From: Sipunculus nudus
Lineage: Eukaryota; Annelida; Sipuncula; Golfingiida; Sipunculidae
Direction: 5' to 3'
DNA length: 64,000 nucleotides
NCBI GenBank assembly: GCA_026874595.1
Contig: CM049307.1
Location: forward strand, 64,162,870-64,226,869
Shown piece by piece: positions 35,201 to 44,200 of this stretch. The translations under genes were made by a program, and so were the position numbers. The notes below the pieces were generated by a model that did not search any database, was not told the DNA's origin, and was given only the letters and a program-made list of their open reading frames with translations. Every line of letters starts with the position of its first letter. Position 1 is the stretch's first letter.

Positions 35201-38200
35201 ACAATCTGTAGCCATTATCAGAGGCTTTGTGTCCTTAACTATCAGTTGAAATAAATGAACAATGGTTAGTGCTACATCATATCTACAGACCCTCTCAGTC
35301 TCAGGTCGTCAAGCTGTTTTTTAGTAAAGATACATTCATGGATTGTATCAACCAGCACAAAAGTGAGACAGGGACATTTATATTTTTCAAGTTGATTTAT
35401 ATTTTACCAGCTCTGTCTCAGTTTTCTTTGGCAAAATCATAATTGATAGATCGGACAGTTATCTTTTTGATCATGCGGCTAGCAGCACTATCTACAGTCC
35501 ATGGTTATCATCTGAAAGTTCTCCATCATCAGCCTTACAAGTGACAGGTGGTTGGTACTTTTCAGTACTGGAGTACAAATTGGCAGTAATAGTACCTACT
35601 TTTGATGCTTTCTTTCACTGAAGTTTATTCCACTTTGAGGTGCCCATCAGTTTGGGATTATTTTTGTACAAAGTGAGTTAATATTGAATATTACCTAAAT
35701 TGATACCCCTGAAAGTCATTTTAAAGGGAACCATCTGCAAACCTTGCAATTAATTTAAGCTAATAGCTGGTGGTAATATCAGCCACAACATGTTGATTGA
35801 AGTGATGCGGGCAAGGACAGACCTTAGTACAATGTCTTTACCCAAAATATGATGAAATAAATCACCGTAAGACACTTCATGTGGAGGCATGACATGTAGA
35901 ATTCATAAATTGTATCAAATTTTATTTCTCTGGAGTGCCTTTGCAGTTCTGTCATATTCACGTTGAACATAACTAGGTGCATTCTAAAATCTGATGGGCA
36001 CCACTTGATGGAACAGACTATACCAGCTGCAGTTTAATATATCCATGAATCCTGCCTCTCAGTTGACCATTCCTTGATGATAAGACTGGTGTCTATGTAG
36101 ATTTAAGTAGTGTATTGTATACTTGCAGCACTACTACATGCTGTATGGTACAGGTCGTGAACCCGTGGTAATGCTGAGTATTCAGGGCTTCATTATGTGC
36201 ATGTTTTCTATCGGCCTCGGCCTTGGGGTTGTCATTGCTGTAGGAGGCCTGTTTTTTATGCAGGTGGGTAACTTGCATTGAAATAGCTAATATGAATAAC
36301 CCTGTTCACTGTTATTTATACATACACATTCCAGCTAACAGTCTGTATATACTAACCCTTTATGCCAAAGGTGGGTGTCATAATTTAAAATAATTGAACT
36401 AGCACTTGGAAAACAAGTATACAAGGCATAACCTCCAGAATCAAATGTATATTTTAAAGGGTATAAATTCTCAGAAAAATATAGGTTATGCACTGATCAT
36501 GTAGCAGAGTAATTGGACGACTGATTAAGTGGATTTGCAAAACCACACATAAAATCAGCAATTTATAATAAACTTCTCCAGTTAGTTATCCTTGATCCTG
36601 GACAGTGGAGTGGTAAAAACTTTGGGACCCAGGTTCGATCCCTGGCATGGCTGTGAGAGTATGTTCTAGATACCACGCCACCATCGGTGCAATGGAGAGT
36701 GCCTTGCATTAGTAATTACAACTAGTTGTACAATCCATGTAAAAATTGTTTAAATCTCCAAGTCTCCTAAAATCTGCAACTGCAGTTTAGTGAACTGTAT
36801 TTTATGATAAAATTTAGAGTAAGTGTGAGTGTCTTTCACAGAGAGGTGTCTTTACGTTTAATTCAAGGTTCCATAAATGAGAAGGAAAAGTTTGTGTGGA
36901 GATTTGTTTAAAAGTTGGGCGTCTACAGTTTGGGGGTGTCAGCATTGTTGTCCACACTGATATGTTCTACTGTTTTCTCTTTCCCATGTGGTCTAATTGT
37001 TGACTGGCTTATATACACCACATCACATATGTACAAAAAATAACTAAATAAATATAATATCTGAATATTGTCAAGTTAGTGTGGTCACATTTATACCACT
37101 GCATTGATCATATTCTTTCTGAGCATTAAATTGAAAGTTTGGATATTTACATCAAATATTTGTAAAAATATTGAGGAATTTTTTATAAAACTTCTAAAGA
37201 GAAATATGATGTCGGTTAGACATTTTGAGCTGGGCTATGGGTATAACTTCATATGAAAGATGGCGTGATGTGGTGTATTTATGGTATATTTGTGAAAACT
37301 CTACTTTGCACTTCTTTGTGCAATCTCACCTTTGTCTAAAGATGAAAATGTTTTTAGGACATTAAAACAAACAATGGTGGCATACTTATTGCATTAAAGT
37401 AATTTACCCTATAGTTTGATTATAATAATAGGGAAATTGTTTTTTGTACTTAATATTAAAGAGGCTGAGGAACAGATACTGACCAGAAAGTAAAAAGTTT
37501 GTGATTCTGTTTTGTCAAAAAATTAAAATAAATCTTCATATATTACTATGTATTCATAAAAAAAAATAATCAGCATTGAAATAGTTCAATTTGAAATTGC
37601 AATAAGTTTGATTAATGTGAGTTTTTAAATGTTCCTGACCTTGGAGAAGACTGTGTTAAATAAGTTCACTTAGTTAAGATATCTTTTTAGCTCAGCTGAC
37701 TATAAGTCATCTGAGCTATAGTCGTGGTCCATTGTCCGTCGTCCGTCCGTCTGTCCGTCCGTCTGTCCGTCCGTCCGTCCGTAGATGTGGCACGTTTTAA
37801 AACCATAAGACCTAGGAATCCAAAATATGGCATAATGTTAGATGTCCCCAAGATCTCCTACCAAGCTGAAAACTGGGTCTTTGCGACTTCATTCCTTTGA
37901 GAAATTAAGGAAAAACCTCAATTTTTTATTAAAAACCTATTTTCACACTTCAGGACGGCCTCATATCAAAACCACTCATTGGTTTTTCCTCATATTTACC
38001 ATAAATATTCCTCTATATAGTTCCTATGTACATGCCAGAAATTATGTCTGTATTGTATAATTTAAAAAAGTTATGGGCCCAAACATAAGGCATTTTGTAA
38101 AAAATCAGGAAAGATATTTGATCACTTAACACAAAACTTGTTAAAGCTATGGACTTTTTTTCCAATAATATAACTTTAATTAATCAAAATTAAATTGTAT

Positions 38201-41200
38201 ACCCAAAATTAGATCAAAATCTTTTAAATTTTTTAAAATATTAACAAAAATAAAAAATTGGTACCTTAAATTTTTCCCAACTTTGACCATGGCACGTTTT
38301 TTTCCTGTAAGTACTGTGGATTTAATTTTCACAGCATGTTTTTGTTAGCATTTTGTCTGTTAACACCAAAAATTTGAAACCAGTTGATCAAAAACTGTAG
38401 ATTTTATTCAAGTTTTCAAGCACCATGTAACATATTGTTTACATCAAGCTAGTCATATGCAGTTTGCAAGAGCTCAGCTCCCCAGCTTCAGCTCTCAGTT
38501 CCTAAAATTTGGCATACAATTAGATGTCTCCAAAATCCCCTACCATGCCAAGAATTTGGTCACTAGGACTTAATACCTTCGAGATATTAATGAAAAACTT
38601 CATTTTTCCATTAAAAACCCATTGTTACACCTCAAGACTGCCTAATATCAAAACCACTGATCTGACTTTAATCATATATAAAATACATATTTTTCTATAC
38701 ATTCTCTATGCATATGCCAGAAATGGTGTCAGTATTGCGTAATTGTTTTAAGTTATGGGCCCAAACATAATGCACTATGTAAAAAATCAAGAAATATGTT
38801 TACTCCCTTAAAAAGGGGATTGCTGAAGCTAGAGATGTTTTTGCCAGGGATGTAACATTATTTAATCAAGATTCAATTGAATACCCAAAATTAGTTCTGA
38901 ATTTTTCAAATTTTATATGTTATTAGTATAAATATAAAATTAGTACCTTAAATTTTGCCCAACTTTGACCATGGCACATTTGTTTCCTGTGAGCACTGTT
39001 GATATAATTTTCATATCATGCACACAAGGATTTCAGCTTTTTAGTTTAGAAAGCTGAAAGAAATTGGCCAAAAATTGTAGCTTTTATTAATGTTTTTATG
39101 AGACTATGTCAGACCTTGGCTTTTTTTTTTTGAGTCACCTGTATGTTGACCTTGTTGAACTTTCAGCAAATTATGCATGCTTGAGGCGAGCCATACACTG
39201 GGGCAGCCAGGCAGCTAATGGCCAGCCACAGTTAATCCAGGTGTCCAACACAACTCATCTAGTAGTTTTAAACCAACAACATAACAATTAACAATAAATT
39301 AATAAATTTTTATTGGTTTTTAATAACAAATTAAAGAAAAATAGAAAAGGAATTGTTAGTTTATAAAAACAGGAAATCAACTTGCAGTTACTGATGATAT
39401 AAGAATCTTGTATTGATGGATAGAATGTCACGTATTCCAAATAACACCATGCAGTCACCTATGGTATTTTTCAGTTCAATTTTAATGATAAAAAAGTAAA
39501 TCATATTATTCATTACTAATCATTAGGGATCATATGAAGGAAATTAATGATAGACAAAGATGCAGTTGATATTATTAATCTAGATTCCTACTGTGTCTAG
39601 TGTGTACATTGATGTGAAATTAGTCCAAAATATATATATTACATTTATTTTTTTAATATAAATAAAAGCCATAAAACCAGGTACTTATGATCATTATTTA
39701 AATGTGTGAATTTTGTACATTCTGGATTCTCAACATCATTGTTTGGTGAAAACTGAATAAATGCCATTCATGATGGGAATACTTTGCAATTGTATTTAAA
39801 TATGAATATGAATATGTACTCCATTATAAAATTTCTTGCATAAAGAATTGGAATTCAGGTAAAAATGAAAGTATATGAATACCAGTGCAAATACATTCAA
39901 AATTTATTCATGAATGCATTCATGAATATATTCTTTAATATTATTTTAATAATAATTTCAGTTATATTTCATTTAAAAAAATCATACGATTCTCTTATTA
40001 ATTTTAATAAAAATTATATTTGGGACAATATTTGTAATTTTTTTTAATAAATAGTTAAACTCTTATATCATATGTTCTGCTTATAAGTTATATGACCAAG
40101 TCAGAATCTGTGTGACAATAGTACGCCATTTGTTAATAAAATAAATGAAATCAATCCTCTTCCCTGTCTCCAAAGATAATATCACAATCATACATAAGCT
40201 AAACACCAACAACTCATAATAAAGCTTATATTTATTACCACACCAAACCAGCATGTGCCTGGTTCCTAAATCATATTTTTTATCATATATAACAGCTGAG
40301 CGCCGTGACCCATAGGTCCCTTGTTTTACTATATCAAATATTTTGTTATTCATAAGTGTGATATTGTGGTTATATTTACAGCTTAGAAGTATAATTAAGA
40401 ATGAGACAGGAATTGAATCCTGGATTAAAAGTAAGGTAGGTGAATATTCTGTTGTTTTCTGGTCCATTTTGTTACCATATGTAACAGGAGAAGTGAGTTG
40501 TACTGTCACTGAGACTTGTAATATGATAATAGTAAATAATTTACAGCGATTAATAAATAATCTGCATTTAAAGAACCATATATACACTGCATCATCAACT
40601 GTCAAACAGGGCCATGCCATGTAACATCAGTATGCTGTCTGAGTTGGTACAACTTTAAGTTAATATTTAAACCCTCTTTGCTGTCTTAAAAAGTAAGAGT
40701 GTGTTAACAAAAGTCTAACGAAGAGTGATAAGGATGTCTTACCACTTTAAACATTTGTTAACCAGCTTCTGTTTCATAGTCATCCATGTAAATTATACAA
40801 TAATCAGATACACTCTACGGGTTTAAGATTCGTGATATCAAGTTCATTAGAGGGATCAGGATAAAGCTTTAACTGTTAAAAGGGCCAGCACTTTTTAATG
40901 TATTGTTGTCCTCATTATGACAAGAATGTGCAACTCAGCTCACGCATGAATGAGGATGAACGCATACCCTCCTGGCAGAGGCAAACGTGTGGACTAGGGT
41001 TGCATTATGATTGTGTGACAGGTTCAGTAATACAGTCTATACTGACCTTTGCTTCAGGCTGAGTACAGGGATAAAGAAGAGGGGGAGGAGGAGTTTGTTT
41101 TCCCGTATAATCTTGGCTGGAAAAGAAATCTCAAACAAGTGTTCACATTATGTGGTCCAATGGAGAGTGACGGGATCGTGTGGCCGGTCCGGGAGGGCTG

Positions 41201-44200
41201 TCACCAGTATACACTAACAGTAAGTGCCTTTAGTTACCTCATGGCCAGGGAATATTAATAAAAAATTATTCCACAGCAATATTACTGTAACATTTTCTTA
41301 TACTGTGGCTGGTTATTTGTGTGAGGGATATTATTGCAAAAATGAAACCTCTAGGATTAAGAATTTCCTTTTGCACTGATATGTATATATATATATATAT
41401 ATATTGACCACATTATTCATCTCACTTATTTGGATAGGTCAGTTTTTGTAGAACCTAATTTGTACATGAAATTAGGACTAAACCTGGAAAGCACAGATCA
41501 GATATGAACTATTGTTTGAGATGAATATCTAGCCTGCCCTCATTATTGCAAGTAATAAAATAAATGACAACAAGTGTCAAATTATAATCATATTTATGAA
41601 AAAGCTGAAAGTTTTTATTAAACACTTTATAGAATGAAAATTTAAAAATTCAGTTTTAGGATAGAGCAAATCATGATAGAGAAAAAACCCAAAAGAACAC
41701 ATTGGAGATTTTGTCATGTAGTTTGATATTAGTTCACTAAAAAGTAAATTACTGTTACTGGGGGCTTTAAAAAGTGTACCTTTTAAAAATTAAATTTTTT
41801 TTAATGTTTCAAAATTATATGAAAATGAATGAAAAATTCAAAAATCTGTATACTATCAGAAAGATCACTGTACCCTATGTAATGTAATGTATACTTTATT
41901 GGGTCTAATATGAACATAAACAACTTCAATGGATTGATTTAGATATAGGTGTTTCAAACAGTGATGCTAATTTAACAGAGTTATTAGATATGACAGACAG
42001 ACCAGTAAGGATGATAATAAATCAAATGGTTGATGATTCAGGTAGAGCAAATAAAACAGAAGAAGGAGAAGAAAATACGCAGCGTGCTGTACGACATCCA
42101 GGAGGAGTTTAGTGGGTCCATGTGTCCTTGTAACAAGGGCTGTAAGGTGTACTGCTGTCCTCCATGTACAGACGAGCCTCGCATCAAACTACACACTGGT
42201 GACAAAGTGCTCGTGTCTAGGTGGAAAAAGTGAGTACAACTGACCTTGATCATCCGTAAATCAAGGGGGACAGTAACTTTATTTGGTTATACAAGCTTTC
42301 AGATTGACAGGTTGGCTTGTTTGAACATTTTTGAATTGTAGAACACATATAGTAAACTGGGCTTTCCATGCCAAATCAGCCACTGCCTCCAAGGTGACCA
42401 TCTCAGATGAAAAATAGTTTTTAGGTATCCTTTTTAAAAGAATTATATCTATGAAACTACTAGGACTTCAGCAGAAATATTTTGCATGTGTTTATCATAC
42501 AGGTGTAGGTTCTTGCTAATAAATTTTCATGAAAATCTGAGATGGTTAAATGGGAAGGTAATAGAAATTTGGGGGATTTGGCATGGTATGACCCATATGA
42601 AAGATTTTACATTGAAGTCATAGAATTAAAGTAAACACATTAAATCTTGTGTGGTTCATCCCCATCATTCCAAGACTTGTTGAACACATTTGTATCCTTT
42701 CTGCCACCTGTCAAAGTCTCACAAATGTTTTCTCAAGCAGTATATTAAAAAGTGCCTAGGTACTCATTTCATATTGCAATATTATGTACAGTTTTGACAT
42801 ACATAACCACAGGTGTTTGAGGTCTTTTTCAGTAATGTCACTCAGATCATATTTTGGGATGCAGATGGACAGGATGCTTTAATAAATCTGTCTGATTATT
42901 TTTTGGCTGTGATATTTTTACCCCCCCCCCCTTTAGGCTTGAGTTAAAGTATTGCATTGAAACATGTTCATAATTAACTGTTTCATGGCTCTTTCATTTT
43001 CATTTAACTTATTTCGTAAGTTTATCATCAGTCCATCACACAGGCATTGCTAGAAACTAACATTGACCCAAAAGACTTTGTATTTGACCTTACATGATTG
43101 TTCATGAAGTTTGGTCTTTATTAAGGCCCCGCTTGACAAGCGGTGCCCTATAGTGATCACCGTGACAGTCCGTCCTTCCGTCCATCCGTCCTTCCCTCAG
43201 TGACACTTTCTTTTGCGCAGCTTTCCCAAATTCACAAGGATGATTGGTACCTATGTTGGCTCCAGACCTATCGAATTACAGGCTTGTCGGAATTCAAATA
43301 TGGCCTCCACAGCCCAATCGCTGATTTTCTTTTGCACGCAATAACTCAACAACAACATACTGCAGCTTTCCCAAATTCACAGGGATGATTGGTACCTATG
43401 AGGGCTCCAGACCTATCGAATTACAGACTTGTTGGACTTCAAATATGGCCTCCACAGCCCAATCGCTGATTTTCTTTTGCACGCAATAACTCAACAACAA
43501 CATACTGCAGCTTTCCCAAATTCACAGGGATGATTGGTACCTATGAGGGCTCCAGACCTATCGAATTACAGACCTGTCGGAATTCATATATGGCCGCCAC
43601 AGCCCAATCGTTGATTTTCTTTTGCACGCAATAACTCAACAACAACATACTTCAGCTTTCCCAAATTCACAGGGATGATTGGTACCTATGTGGTCTCCAG
43701 ACCTATCTAATTACAGACTTGTCGGAATTCAAATATGGCCCCCACAGCCCAATCGCTGATTTTCTTTTGCACGCAATAACTCAACAACAACATACTTCAG
43801 CTTTCCCAAATTCACAGGGATGATTGGTACCTATGAGGGCTCAAGACCTATTGAATTACAGACTTGCTCAAAATCAAATATGGCTAACAGACTACATTTG
43901 GTGATTTTCTATTGCACACATTATTTCAGACATATCTTCTTTAATCCAGTGTGATTTTTTCCCTCATGCATATTGATAAAAACCTGTTTCTTTTTGTAAT
44001 ATTTTTCAAATTTAACTTAATTTTTCACCCATATGTAAACTAGTCCAGCACTAGCAGAAACGTGGGGCCTTCTGAGGACCATTGTCCGACCACATCTGAT
44101 GTGTATCCTGTCTTTTCCTATACATTTATGTAATATTACCTGTGTCTTCTACCATTAAAATAACATACATTTCTGATTTTCAGGCACTGGTTATATGGGG

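Noticed and set aside
36575-36740. Possible tRNA gene or SINE around GGTTCGATCCC
   Set aside because: Only the B-box string fits. No A box at the right distance, no acceptor stem and no 3' tail could be found.
40081-40620. 179-codon minus-strand frame overlapping exon 5 of ZDHHC6
   Set aside because: It starts in a family 1b element and runs through the exon antisense. The second copy of the element at 57293-57526 keeps only 77 codons of the frame, and no domain is seen.
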